This document shows, piece by piece, positions 25,207 through 33,482 of a stretch of DNA of 60,952 nucleotides. Numbering within the stretch: the first letter of the stretch is position 1; every line of letters begins with the position of its first letter. Both the position numbers and the translations under genes were made by a program. The stretch is from Janthinobacterium lividum. GTDB lineage: Bacteria; Pseudomonadota; Gammaproteobacteria; Burkholderiales; Burkholderiaceae_D. The stretch is from the NCBI RefSeq assembly GCF_011601275.1, contig NZ_JAAOLY010000026.1, positions 1 through 60,952 of the forward strand, read 5' to 3'. The notes below the pieces were generated by a model. That model made no database searches. It saw nothing but the letters and a program-made list of their open reading frames with translations, and had not been told where the DNA came from.

Positions 25207-27365
25207 GACGCCAGCAGGCGGTCCATCTGCCCCGCCGGCAGCGCGCGCGAAAAGAAATACCCCTGCGCATAGTCGCAGCCGGCGGCGCGCAGCAGGTCGC
25301 GCTGCGACGCCGTCTCCACGCCTTCGGCCACGACTTTCAGGCCCAGGCGCTGCGCCAGGGCAATGATCGCCTCGCACAAGCCCTGCCCGGCGCCATCGCC
25401 TCCCAGTTCGCCGACCAGCGAACGGTCGATCTTGAGAAAATCGATATCGGCCTTCTGTATGCATGCGAGCGACACCTGGCCGCTGCCGAAATCGTCGAGC
25501 GCCAGCGCCAGGCCCATGGCGCGGAACTGGCGCAGCCGGTCGACCACCTGGCGCGCTTCATCGAGCAGCACCGCTTCCGTTGTTTCGATGACGATGGCGT
25601 CCGGCGCCAGCCCCTGGCGCGCCAGATGCCCGCCCCAGTCCTGGTACGGCGCGGCGTCGCAGCGAAATTCCACGGCCGACTTGTTGATGCTGATCTGGAA
25701 CGCGGAGCCATGCTCCTCCTGCCACTGCCGCGCCTGGCGCACGACCTGGCGGAACACCCACTCGCCGATATCGATGATCAGACCGTTCGCCTCGGCAAAG
25801 CCGATGAAATCGGCGGGTGCCAGCAAGCCGCGCAGCGGATGGCGCCAGCGCAGCAGCGCCTCGGCCCGCTCGATGCTGCCGTCGCACAGGCGGATGATGG
25901 GCTGGTAATGCACTTCGAACTGGTCCTGCGCCAGCGCCAGGCGCATCTCGCGCACCGTGCTGCGGCGCAATTCGGCCGCCTGCTGCAAGGCCGGCGTGAA
26001 ATAGCTGTAGCCGTTGCGCCCCGCACTCTTGGCCGCATACATGGCCTGGTCGGCATGCCGCAGCAAGGTGTCCGGCGACTCGGCATCGGCCGGATACAGG
26101 GCCACGCCCACGCTGGCCGACACTTGCGCCGTGTCGCCGTCGAGCACGAACGGCAGGGCCAGCGCGGCCGTCAGTTCCTGCAGCACGCGCTCGATGCCGC
26201 CCAGCTGCCCTACGCCGGCGAGGATGACGGTAAACTCGTCGCCGCCCAGGCGCGCGACCGTATCGGTGGTGCGCACGCGCTCGCTGATGCGCCGCGCCGC
26301 CTGGCGCAGCAGCATGTCGCCCTTCTCGTGGCCGAGGCGGTCATTCACCTGCTTGAAATGGTCGAGGTCGATGAACAGCAGCGCCAGGCAAGCACCCTCG
26401 CGTTTGGCGTGGGCCGCCTCGTGCTGCAAGCGGTCGAGAAACATGTGGCGGTTCGGCAAGCCCGTCAATTGGTCGAAATTGGCTTGCCGCCAGATGCGCT
26501 CGGACGCCGCGCGCTGCGCCGTGATATCGCTGACCAGCGCCAGCGCGCCCAGGTAGGTGCCGCTGGAGTCGAAGATGGGATTGGTGGCCAGGGTGGCCCA
26601 CAAGGTGCTGCCGTCGCGACGCAGGAATTTGAATTCGTGGCGCTCGACGATGCCGTCCTGGCGCCGCGCAATATTGCGCTCCAGGATGGCGCGGCCTTCC
26701 TCATCCATGAAGGCCGCCAGCGGCTGGCCCAGCATATCCTCGATCTGGCAGTCCAGCATGTGCGCCATCTTCGGATTGACAAAGCTGGTCAGCGCCTGCG
26801 CATCGATTTCCCAGATGCCCTCCTCGGCACTGTGCACGATACGCCGGAAGCGCTCTTCGCTGCGTTCGAGCGCGGCCAGCTTGCCCTCGGCCTGCTCCAG
26901 CACCAGCCGCAGCGCCTGGCCGTTCGGGTCGGCGCTGCCCAGCAGGCTGACGGGCAAGCCCGCCTCGCGCACGCCGGGACGCGGCGGCGGCAGCTGCACC
27001 TGCAGCTGGATGCGCTCGGGCTCGCTACTATTGAGCACGCGCTCCACGAACTGTTCGTAATCGCGGCGGAACGCCTCGTGGACATAGGAACGGAACAGCA
27101 CGTGGCCGGGACGCCCGCGCGCCAGGCCGAACAGCTCGGCCGCCACCAGATTGACCTGCAGGATCACACCATCGAGGCCCAGCACGAAATAGGCGACGGG
27201 CGCCAGCAGGTATAAATCGTTGAAATAGGCTTGTTCGCGTTCGGCCTTCATCCGTTCAGGACTGAAGACGCCATCGTCAAGCAGGGGCGCGACATGCCGC
27301 GCCGCGCCGTCGTGGCCGGGCGGGAAGGAATCCGGAGCAGGTACCGCTTGCGGTGGTGTGTCCAT
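25191..27365 (-). CDS. PAS-PAS-GGDEF-EAL cyclic-di-GMP signalling protein
   Basis: Bifunctional-type c-di-GMP enzyme; 724 residues, no membrane helix visible, so cytosolic. Domains: PAS at about 45-115, PAS/PAC at about 165-285, GGDEF at about 290-455, EAL at about 470-720. GGDEF is intact at 374-378 and the inhibitory I-site RTTD lies at 365-368. The EAL motif (EALLR 502-506) and later DDFGSG, FLKIDRS and VVAEGVET are also intact, so both synthesis and hydrolysis are possible. Its end overlaps the convergent GT9 gene by 16 bases. Its position next to the flagellar locus is suggestive only. Confidence 0.93.
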   Translation of the reverse strand: MDTPPQAVPAPDSFPPGHDGAARHVAPLLDDGVFSPERMKAEREQAYFNDLYLLAPVAYFVLGLDGVILQVNLVAAELFGLARGRPGHVLFRSYVHEAFRRDYEQFVERVLNSSEPERIQLQVQLPPPRPGVREAGLPVSLLGSADPNGQALRLVLEQAEGKLAALERSEERFRRIVHSAEEGIWEIDAQALTSFVNPKMAHMLDCQIEDMLGQPLAAFMDEEGRAILERNIARRQDGIVERHEFKFLRRDGSTLWATLATNPIFDSSGTYLGALALVSDITAQRAASERIWRQANFDQLTGLPNRHMFLDRLQHEAAHAKREGACLALLFIDLDHFKQVNDRLGHEKGDMLLRQAARRISERVRTTDTVARLGGDEFTVILAGVGQLGGIERVLQELTAALALPFVLDGDTAQVSASVGVALYPADAESPDTLLRHADQAMYAAKSAGRNGYSYFTPALQQAAELRRSTVREMRLALAQDQFEVHYQPIIRLCDGSIERAEALLRWRHPLRGLLAPADFIGFAEANGLIIDIGEWVFRQVVRQARQWQEEHGSAFQISINKSAVEFRCDAAPYQDWGGHLARQGLAPDAIVIETTEAVLLDEARQVVDRLRQFRAMGLALALDDFGSGQVSLACIQKADIDFLKIDRSLVGELGGDGAGQGLCEAIIALAQRLGLKVVAEGVETASQRDLLRAAGCDYAQGYFFSRALPAGQMDRLLASQPTA

Positions 27366-27482
27366 GGCTGTCCTTTGCAGCGCCGCCCTGGAAAACAGGT
27401 GGGTGCAGTAGCGAGACTAGCACGCACCACGCGCAGTGTCGAGCCATGCCTGTCACAGATAACGTTTCTACAACAGAGCCGC

Positions 27483-27941
27483 TCAGCGGCCCATGCCCAT
27501 ACGGCGCCGGCGCAAGCCGAAATCATGGCCCACCACCAGCAAGGTGCTGGCCACCAGGCTCGACAACCCCACGATCAGCTGGATCAATTTATCGTCAGGC
27601 AAGACCCACAAGGACGAGTCCGGCGCCTCGCAGCCCGTGGCCGCGCTGATCAGCGGAGAGACCCAGGCCGCGTCCGGTGTCACGTCGAGCACGACGGCGC
27701 CGTCGGCGCTCGTCTGCATATAGATATCGCCCCCTTCGGCCAAGGTGAAGCAGATGCCCACGCCCGTCTCCGTGGCGCGGATATTGTCCTGCATGCTGCG
27801 GTTATGTTCCTCGATCCACACTTCCACGTCATACGGCGTTTCCAGGTGTTCCCATGGACGGGGGCGGAAACGGGGACGTTCTTCCCCGCTGGCGGGGGTG
27901 TCGGGAACGTCGGGGATGTTGCTGTCTGCTGCGCCTTGCAT
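27483..27941 (-). CDS. Hypothetical protein with a C-terminal hydrophobic segment
   Basis: A 152-residue protein I do not recognise. The first 30 residues are Pro/Glu-rich and the middle is mixed (YDVEVWIEEHNRSMQDNIRA; GVGICFTLAEGGDIYMQTS). A single hydrophobic stretch near the end (LIQLIVGLSSLVASTLLVVG) is followed by an Arg-rich tail, which would suit a tail-anchored membrane protein. The start at 27941 is the first ATG; a GTG about 20 codons upstream is possible. The upstream GGDEF-EAL gene has the same orientation but is separated by 117 bases downstream. Confidence 0.6.
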   Translation of the reverse strand: MQGAADSNIPDVPDTPASGEERPRFRPRPWEHLETPYDVEVWIEEHNRSMQDNIRATETGVGICFTLAEGGDIYMQTSADGAVVLDVTPDAAWVSPLISAATGCEAPDSSLWVLPDDKLIQLIVGLSSLVASTLLVVGHDFGLRRRRMGMGR

Positions 27942-28123
27942 GCTCGTTGACCTTTTCTGCGGTGATGCGGCGGGACCGGTTGCCCGCCAGCCGCCATTAT
28001 CCACCGTTCGCGGCGCGCATGGTATTACCCTGCTCGATTCATCAGAAAAACTGACGGCTATCGACTTTAAAGATCAACATACCTGACTTAAAATGGCCGC
28101 CATCTCTTCTTTACAGGCTTTAC

Positions 28124-28591
28124 ATGCAAGGCATCAAACGCAAAATCGTCTACGTCACCGCCTTTGAAATCATCGGCATGGCCATTTCCACGGCCTGGCT
28201 GACCCTGCTTTCGGGCGAGTCGCCCACCAGCACTGGGCCGCTGGCGATCATGATCACCACCATCGCCGTGATCTGGAACCTGCTCTACAACACGGCGTTC
28301 GAATACTGGGAAATCCGCCAGGTGTCGCGCACGCGCACCGTCTGGCGCCGCATCCTGCATGCGATCGGCTTCCAGATCACCCTGGTCATTTACCTGATCC
28401 CGCTGATCGCCTGGTGGCTTAACATCAGCCTGTGGCAAGCGTTCGTGCTCGATTTCGCGCTGATGCTGATCATCCCGTGCTACAGCTTCATCTTCAACTA
28501 CTTCTTCGACGGCCTGTTTGGCGTGCCCCTGTCGGCGCAGCAGCCGAAGGAAGAGCCAGCGAATGTTCAGGCCGCTTCGCTGAGCAACTGA
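28124..28591 (+). CDS. PACE-family (AceI-type) multidrug efflux protein
   Basis: Small proton-coupled efflux protein of the proteobacterial antimicrobial compound efflux family; 155 residues, four membrane helices, inner membrane. It consists of two tandem BTP (bacterial transmembrane pair) domains. The first begins RKIVYVTAFEIIGMAIS and contains Glu15, matching the essential Glu15 of AceI. The second begins RRILHAIGFQITLVIYL and ends in CYSFIFNYFFDGLFG. Substrates in the family are biocides such as chlorhexidine and short-chain diamines; the natural one here is unknown. It lies tail to tail with a LysR gene, overlapping by 25 bases. Confidence 0.9.
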   Translation: MQGIKRKIVYVTAFEIIGMAISTAWLTLLSGESPTSTGPLAIMITTIAVIWNLLYNTAFEYWEIRQVSRTRTVWRRILHAIGFQITLVIYLIPLIAWWLNISLWQAFVLDFALMLIIPCYSFIFNYFFDGLFGVPLSAQQPKEEPANVQAASLSN

Positions 28592-29448
28592 AGAAAGGAC
28601 CGCGCCGCCATCCCCAGCGGCCGGTCCCTCATCCACACGAGGTGGATCGGCACGACGAGGCCATTACCCGTATTCTTGAACGCCACGCAGCGCACCCGCC
28701 CCGCCGCCAGCGAGTCCTGGATGGCCGAGGCGGCGAAGTTACCCCAGCCCAGTCCCGCTTCCACCATCGCCAACGCCATCGGCAAACTGTCCGTGCGCCA
28801 ATAGGACAGTCCCACCACGGGGCGCGCATCGGCCAGGTCGAGTTCGCGGCTGGCCACGATGATCTGGCGCAAATTCACCAATTCCTCGATATACAAGGGC
28901 CGGCCCGCCGCATCGGGCGGATGCTGGGTGGAGATAATCGCCAGCAAGGCGTCGCTGCCCACCAGCTGGAACTGTTCTTCGTGATTGATGCGCCCGCCAG
29001 CAAAAGCCATGCAGGCACTGATGCGGCCCCGGTGCAGCATGTCAAGCACGTCGTCCTGCGGCGCCGTCAGCACTTCGATGTCGAGCAGCGGATGACGCTG
29101 CGACAGTGCGCGCACGGCGGCCAGAAAAGGCGTATGGTCGAGCTCGGCCGCGATACCCAGCGAAATGCGGCTTTCCAGTCCCTGCGACAATTCCTGCACG
29201 TGCAGGTGCAACTGCTTCAACTGCTCGGCGATCAGGCGCGCATGGGGAATCAGCGCCGTCGCGGCCGGCGTGGGCACGGCTTCGCGCGCACCCCGGTCGA
29301 ACAGGGCGATGCCCAGTTCAGCCTCGATATTGGCCATCGCCATGCTGACAGCCGACGGCGCCCGCCGCAAGGCGCGCGCGGCGGCCGAGAACGAACCGCC
29401 GTCGACGACGGCCAGGAACAGTTCGATGTTATGGCTTGAAAGTTTCAT
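28567..29448 (-). CDS. LysR-family transcriptional regulator
   Basis: DNA-binding regulator of 293 residues. The N-terminal winged helix reads MKLSSHNIELFLAVVDGGSF then SAAARALRRAPSAVSMAMANI, followed by a substrate-binding domain of the usual size. I chose the ATG at 29448, which gives the standard LysR N-terminus, although no good ribosome site precedes it; a longer form to 29505 is possible. Family members usually control a divergent neighbour. Here the divergent gene is the small DUF3460 gene, while the PACE efflux gene is convergent, so the target is uncertain. Confidence 0.9.
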   Translation of the reverse strand: MKLSSHNIELFLAVVDGGSFSAAARALRRAPSAVSMAMANIEAELGIALFDRGAREAVPTPAATALIPHARLIAEQLKQLHLHVQELSQGLESRISLGIAAELDHTPFLAAVRALSQRHPLLDIEVLTAPQDDVLDMLHRGRISACMAFAGGRINHEEQFQLVGSDALLAIISTQHPPDAAGRPLYIEELVNLRQIIVASRELDLADARPVVGLSYWRTDSLPMALAMVEAGLGWGNFAASAIQDSLAAGRVRCVAFKNTGNGLVVPIHLVWMRDRPLGMAARSFLQLLSEAA

Positions 29449-29530
29449 GGGGAATATGGAAAGTGCGGTGGAAAGTGCGGCACTTTTGCGCGCAAGGGCG
29501 GTCAAAAGGGAACATCATGGGAGGAAGCGT

Positions 29531-29734
29531 ATGCGCCATCGACTACCCTACCGCCGCAGCGGCTATGTCTCGGACTTTACCCGCTTTATCGACGGATATC
29601 TGCAAACGCACCCGGAAGTACGGGAAAACCAGCGCCGCGGCTGGCGCATCTGGTGGGAGCGCCCGGCCAAGCTGCATGAACTGGAACTGATCCACGCCGA
29701 CAGCGTGCCGGAGCCGCCCTACCACTACGACTAA
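29531..29734 (+). CDS. DUF3460 family small protein
   Basis: A 67-residue protein with the DUF3460 pattern YVSDFTRFIDGYLQTHPEV followed by ENQRRGWRIWW. The family is essentially betaproteobacterial and has no known function. GGAGG lies just upstream of the ATG at 29531. The C-terminal part (PEPPYHYD) is longer and more acidic/aromatic than in typical members. The structured element at 29733-29856 begins at its stop codon. Confidence 0.8.
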   Translation: MRHRLPYRRSGYVSDFTRFIDGYLQTHPEVRENQRRGWRIWWERPAKLHELELIHADSVPEPPYHYD

Positions 29735-29856
29735 AACGCCTGACAAAACCGTAGCGAGCGGCAGTGATTTGTGGCCGAGAAGCGCAGCTGTGCTATAGCA
29801 CAGCGAGCATCGCAAGCCGCAAAGCGCGCCGCGCAGCAGGTTTGGTCAGGTGTTTA
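29733..29856. repeat. Structured intergenic element with inverted ends and a palindromic core
   Basis: The 124 bases between the DUF3460 stop and the DUF882 stop have inverted ends: 29733-29750 pairs with the complement of 29838-29855 at about 15 of 18 positions. In the centre is a perfect 18-base palindrome, GCTGTGCTATAGCACAGC (29787-29804), flanked by GCGGC/GCCGC arms (29758 area and 29816-29820). It lies between convergent genes, so it may act as a folded two-way terminator or a REP-like dispersed repeat. Only one copy is present in the window, so its repeat status is inference. Confidence 0.55.
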
Positions 29857-30603
29857 ACCTTTCCAGGTGCGCTGCAATCCTGTATCCGCATGAATCCAGC
29901 CGCCACGGGGACCGCTGCGGTAATAAAAGCCCACGCCGCCCTGCTTGAAGCTGCGCACGAGCGAACCGAGCACTTCCGCATTCAGATTCGCCACGCGGAT
30001 ATCGGCGGCGCGGCCCGAGATGTGCAGCGACTGGCGCGCGGCTGGCACGCCCGCTTCGCGCAGGCGGCTGTTCGATTCGGCCGTGCGGTAGCCCGACAGG
30101 ATCTCCAGCGGCTGCTCGATGCCGTAGCGGGCCACGAACGCTTGCGTACCCCACAGAGTTTCCAGCAGTTTCGGGTCGATGGGCGCCGTCTTCTTGCCGT
30201 TCACGTCGCGCAGCAAGTGGCACAGTTCCTGGTAGGCGGAGTCGATGACTTCACCGTCCTTCCAGTACAGCAGCTTCGCCTTTTCATTGCTGGCCGGGCG
30301 CACCACTTCCAGGGTGCGGGGCTTGAGCCAGAATTCCAGGTCCAGCGCCTGCGCGTCGAAGATGTCGGGAGGCGGCTCCATCTCGGTGATGGCCTGGCGC
30401 GACTGCGAGGTGATCGAGCGGTCGACGCTGGCCAGTTGCGTCGGCTGGGGCGGCACGCCCGTACGCGGCGCGCGCGGCTTGGCGCTGGCCGAAGCCGAGG
30501 CGGGAGCGGCCGTGCGCGAGGCGCAGCCGATGAGCGGGGTGGCTACCAGGCCCAGCGCGGCCAGGCCCATACCATGATGTAGAAAATTTCTGCGCGATGC
30601 CAT
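29854..30603 (-). CDS. Tat-exported DUF882 / M15-like peptidoglycan peptidase
   Basis: Probable zinc-dependent murein endopeptidase-like protein related to E. coli MepK (YcbK); 249 residues. The N-terminus has a twin-arginine motif (SRRNFL, residues 3-8) and a lipobox-like LIGC (Cys27), so it may be a Tat-exported lipoprotein. The DUF882 domain spans about 85-245. The zinc ligands are visible as SLHISGRAAD (His194, Asp201) and WIHAD (His238). A 50-residue Ala/Pro-rich linker follows the signal. It is monocistronic, with its stop inside the inverted element at 29733-29856. Confidence 0.88.
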   Translation of the reverse strand: MASRRNFLHHGMGLAALGLVATPLIGCASRTAAPASASASAKPRAPRTGVPPQPTQLASVDRSITSQSRQAITEMEPPPDIFDAQALDLEFWLKPRTLEVVRPASNEKAKLLYWKDGEVIDSAYQELCHLLRDVNGKKTAPIDPKLLETLWGTQAFVARYGIEQPLEILSGYRTAESNSRLREAGVPAARQSLHISGRAADIRVANLNAEVLGSLVRSFKQGGVGFYYRSGPRGGWIHADTGLQRTWKG

Positions 30604-30702
30604 AGTCAGTCCAATTTAACGATGGGAATACTATAGCGTATTGTGCTGCGAAGAAAAACCCTCAATGCCTATCGTGCCACCCTCATTTCAGCATCCGGCG
30701 CC

Positions 30703-31539
30703 CTATGCGGCGGCCACGCTGGCCGCGACGTCGCGCTTTGCCTGCGCCAGCGCCGTCAAGGGCTTGTCCAATAAATATCCCTGGGCCACGATGGGCAAGC
30801 CCGTGATGGCGGCGACGCGCTGCAGCGCGGCCAGCGCCGCCGGCGTGTCGAGGCGCTTGAAGATGACGCGAATTTTCGCCGCATGGCACACGGTGACGAA
30901 GCTGGCGACGGCCTGCTCGTCGCTGAGGTTGCCCGCGTCGAGCTTGAACGCATGCGGATGCAGGCGCTCCAGCATGCCGGTCGCCTCCTGCACGCTGGTC
31001 ACGTTGATGGCCAGGCGGAAACCGTTGCGGCGGTAATTGTCGGCCACGTAATTGAGCAGCCAGCCCTGGTTCGGCGTGACCGTCGGCAATTGCAGCACGA
31101 TGCGCTCGATGGGCAGGCCCAGCGCGTCGAGGATGCGCTGGAAGGCGTGGCCGTGATTGCTGCTGACGGCGCTCAGCAGCCGGTCATGCACGTTCAGGTA
31201 CAGGTCCGACTGCTCCGCTTCGCTCTGGCGGAAAAAATTGATGGCGTGCAGCATGCGGCACAGCCGGTCCAGCTCCACGGATTCGTCGTCGCTGGCCGCG
31301 TGATCGAGCAAACGCCACAGCGACAAGCCCTCGTCCGCCTTCGACACGCTGCGCGCCAGGCCTTCGAACGCCAGCAGCTTGCCACTTTCCAGTTCGCGCA
31401 GCGGCTGGAAGGCGCTCGTCATGGTGCAATTGAAAAAGCGCCCCAGCGCCCTGCCCTCCCCGTCGAGCCAGACGCTGGTGCCGGCCTGGGTTTGGTGCGA
31501 CAGGCGGGCCAGGTAATTTTTCAGGACGGGAAATGGCAT
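30703..31539 (-). CDS. Degenerate EAL-domain protein
   Basis: A 278-residue protein with an EAL-type fold that has lost catalytic residues. The motif position reads FEGLAR instead of EAL, the DDFG loop is replaced by INVTSVQE, the metal-binding Lys region reads FKLDAGN and the VxAEGVE segment reads IVAQGYL. It has one short N-terminal extension and no membrane helix. It is therefore likely a c-di-GMP-binding or protein-binding regulator rather than a phosphodiesterase. The catalytically intact c-di-GMP protein at 25191 is nearby but not in an operon with it. It faces away from the amidotransferase gene at 31772 across a 232-base gap. Confidence 0.85.
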   Translation of the reverse strand: MPFPVLKNYLARLSHQTQAGTSVWLDGEGRALGRFFNCTMTSAFQPLRELESGKLLAFEGLARSVSKADEGLSLWRLLDHAASDDESVELDRLCRMLHAINFFRQSEAEQSDLYLNVHDRLLSAVSSNHGHAFQRILDALGLPIERIVLQLPTVTPNQGWLLNYVADNYRRNGFRLAINVTSVQEATGMLERLHPHAFKLDAGNLSDEQAVASFVTVCHAAKIRVIFKRLDTPAALAALQRVAAITGLPIVAQGYLLDKPLTALAQAKRDVAASVAAA

Positions 31540-31771
31540 ACGTGCTCCTTCATCGGGCTGCGCCAGCTGCCCTCATGGGGAAGACGGCGCCAAAGTGTGC
31601 AGAGTAAGGCAGCGCCAACCAAAGGAGAACGAATGGTTTCGCCATTTGATATGCGCCCAGCACATAAGGGATGCAGCAGCCAGCGCATAACCATAGTCGG
31701 AAACATTCGTTCCAGCCACCTGCCCCGGCCTTTACTGTGGTCATGTACCAATACCATCAGGAAGGGTCGCC

Positions 31772-32584
31772 ATGTGCCAGTTACTCGCAATGAACAGCAG
31801 CAAGCCCGCGGCGCTGGGATTTTCCTTTGCCGGCTTTGCCGAACGGGGCGGGCGCACGGACGAGCACCGCGACGGCTGGGGCATCGCCTATCACTCCAGT
31901 AGCGGCTGCACCTTGCTGACGGATCATCTGGCGGCCATCGATTCGCCGCTGGCGGCCCAGGTGCAGCAGCATCCCGTGAAGGCGAAAAACATCGTCGCGC
32001 ACATCCGCAAAGCGACGCAGGGCCGCATCGCCCCGGAAAACACGCACCCGTTCGCCCGCGAGCTGTGGGGCAAGACCTGGTCGTTTGCCCACAATGGCGA
32101 CTTGAAAACGTGGCACGCACCGGCCAATGCGCACTACCGCGCCAGCGGCGACACGGACAGCGAACAGGCGTTTTGCCACCTGCTGGCCCGCTTGCGCACG
32201 CAGTTTCCCCTCGGTGAACCCGCGCGCGCAGACTTGCGCGCCGCCATCGCCGAAGTCGCCAAGGACATCGCCGCCCACGGCACCTTCAATTTCATCCTGT
32301 CGGACGGCGAACTGCTGTTTGCCCACTGCTCCACGCATTTGCATTACGTGATACGCGAATACCCGTTTTCCGTGGCGCAGCTGATCGACTGCGAGCGCAG
32401 CATCGACTTTCGCCAGCACAACCATCTGGACGACCGCATCGCCGTCATCGCCACGCATCCACTGACGCAAAACGAGGATTGGCTGGCGTTCGCGCCAGGC
32501 GAACTGAAACTGTTTGCCGGCGGCACCTTGCTACCGGCAAACGATGCCACGCAGCAAGGCGTGTATATCCAGATCAGTTACTGA
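31772..32584 (+). CDS. Class II glutamine amidotransferase (YafJ-like)
   Basis: Ntn-type amidotransferase domain protein of 270 residues with nucleophile Cys2 (MCQLLAMNSS). It also has the GWGIAYH and HIRKATQGRIAPENTHPF motifs and FAHNGDLK, the glutamine site. No synthetase domain is attached, as in E. coli YafJ, whose substrate is unknown. The 232-base upstream gap has no gene; GAAGGG sits before the ATG. Confidence 0.92.
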   Translation: MCQLLAMNSSKPAALGFSFAGFAERGGRTDEHRDGWGIAYHSSSGCTLLTDHLAAIDSPLAAQVQQHPVKAKNIVAHIRKATQGRIAPENTHPFARELWGKTWSFAHNGDLKTWHAPANAHYRASGDTDSEQAFCHLLARLRTQFPLGEPARADLRAAIAEVAKDIAAHGTFNFILSDGELLFAHCSTHLHYVIREYPFSVAQLIDCERSIDFRQHNHLDDRIAVIATHPLTQNEDWLAFAPGELKLFAGGTLLPANDATQQGVYIQISY

Positions 32585-32650
32585 AGGGAATGATGCAAAG
32601 GGAGGCAATGGCCCGCCGCCGGATGGGCTTGCTGAGGCATTGACGGGGCG

Positions 32651-33181
32651 TCAGGCCGAATTGCAGTTGCAAAAGCGTTTGCGCTTGGGGTCGCCGCTAG
32701 CAATGCCGGCGGCGTCAATCTGCTTCCAGCAAAAAATCGTTTCCACACCGTATGGCGAACGCACATTGCCCGCCTCGATATAGCCCTGCTTGACGAAAAA
32801 GGCCTGGCTGCTGGCCGTGCTGTGCAGCTGGAGGGCCTTGATGCCCCACTCGCGCGCCTGCGCTTCCAGCTGCCCCACCAGCGCCTTGCCGGCGCCGCGG
32901 CCTTGCGCCTCGGGCAGCAGGTAGCACAGAGCCAGCTTGCCGGCCCGCGTCAGCAAACCGACGCCGACCACGGCGCCCGCCTCGACTGCGACCAGCGAAA
33001 AATTGGTGGGCGACGCGAACCAGCACGCCACCATCTGCGGTGTTTTATTGCCCAGCCAGGCTTCCAGGATGGCCGGATCGTCCCGATGATCGAGGCTGCA
33101 GCATTCGACGATGGAGCGTCGTAATACGTTGCACGCCTCGAAAGCGTCGGTCGATGTTGCAATACGAATTTCAAGACTCAT
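32651..33181 (-). CDS. GNAT-family N-acetyltransferase
   Basis: Acetyl-CoA-dependent acyltransferase of 176 residues. The acetyl-CoA site is visible as LLPEAQGRGAGKALVGQLEA (about 97-116), and TASSQAFFVKQGYIEAGNV is the usual C-terminal motif. It ends with a Cys-containing short tail. The acceptor cannot be predicted. It is transcribed away from the sulfate-binding protein gene across a 301-base gap. Confidence 0.9.
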   Translation of the reverse strand: MSLEIRIATSTDAFEACNVLRRSIVECCSLDHRDDPAILEAWLGNKTPQMVACWFASPTNFSLVAVEAGAVVGVGLLTRAGKLALCYLLPEAQGRGAGKALVGQLEAQAREWGIKALQLHSTASSQAFFVKQGYIEAGNVRSPYGVETIFCWKQIDAAGIASGDPKRKRFCNCNSA

Positions 33182-33482
33182 GTACGCTCACAAAATATTC
33201 CAGTTGCCGATGCAGACGGTTTTACCCCTGTATCGTGCGATTCGACTATACACCAAGCGGCGCATTCGGGTTTTTTGCCGCGCGCCACAGGCCGGTTTTG
33301 CCTATGGCGCCATGCTTGCAGACTAAGTGCTGATGCGCATCTTGCCCACGAATGTTTCCAGAAATCGATATCTGTTTTTTAGCGCAAACGGGAATCGAAT
33401 CTAAGCATATTACGAAAAATTCGTTTCTTTTCCGGCCGGAATTTTAGACTATGTCTATCTATTCTCACAACAAGAGTTCAAC
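33182..33482 (+). promoter_or_regulatory. Gene-free spacer with probable sbp promoter
   Basis: No gene is seen in these 301 bases. The 3' half is AT-rich and carries a perfect inverted repeat, ACGAA-AAA-TTCGT, at 33412-33424, about 60 bases before the sbp start. This is a plausible operator, for example for CysB, but no factor can be assigned from sequence. The 5' half serves the divergent GNAT gene. Confidence 0.45.

Noticed and set aside
29165..29530. Longer start for the DUF3460 gene
   Set aside because: The upstream frame runs through the LysR gene on the other strand; the ATG at 29531 has GGAGG and gives the family N-terminus.
30703..31539. Active c-di-GMP phosphodiesterase
   Set aside because: The EAL, DDFG and other catalytic positions are all replaced.
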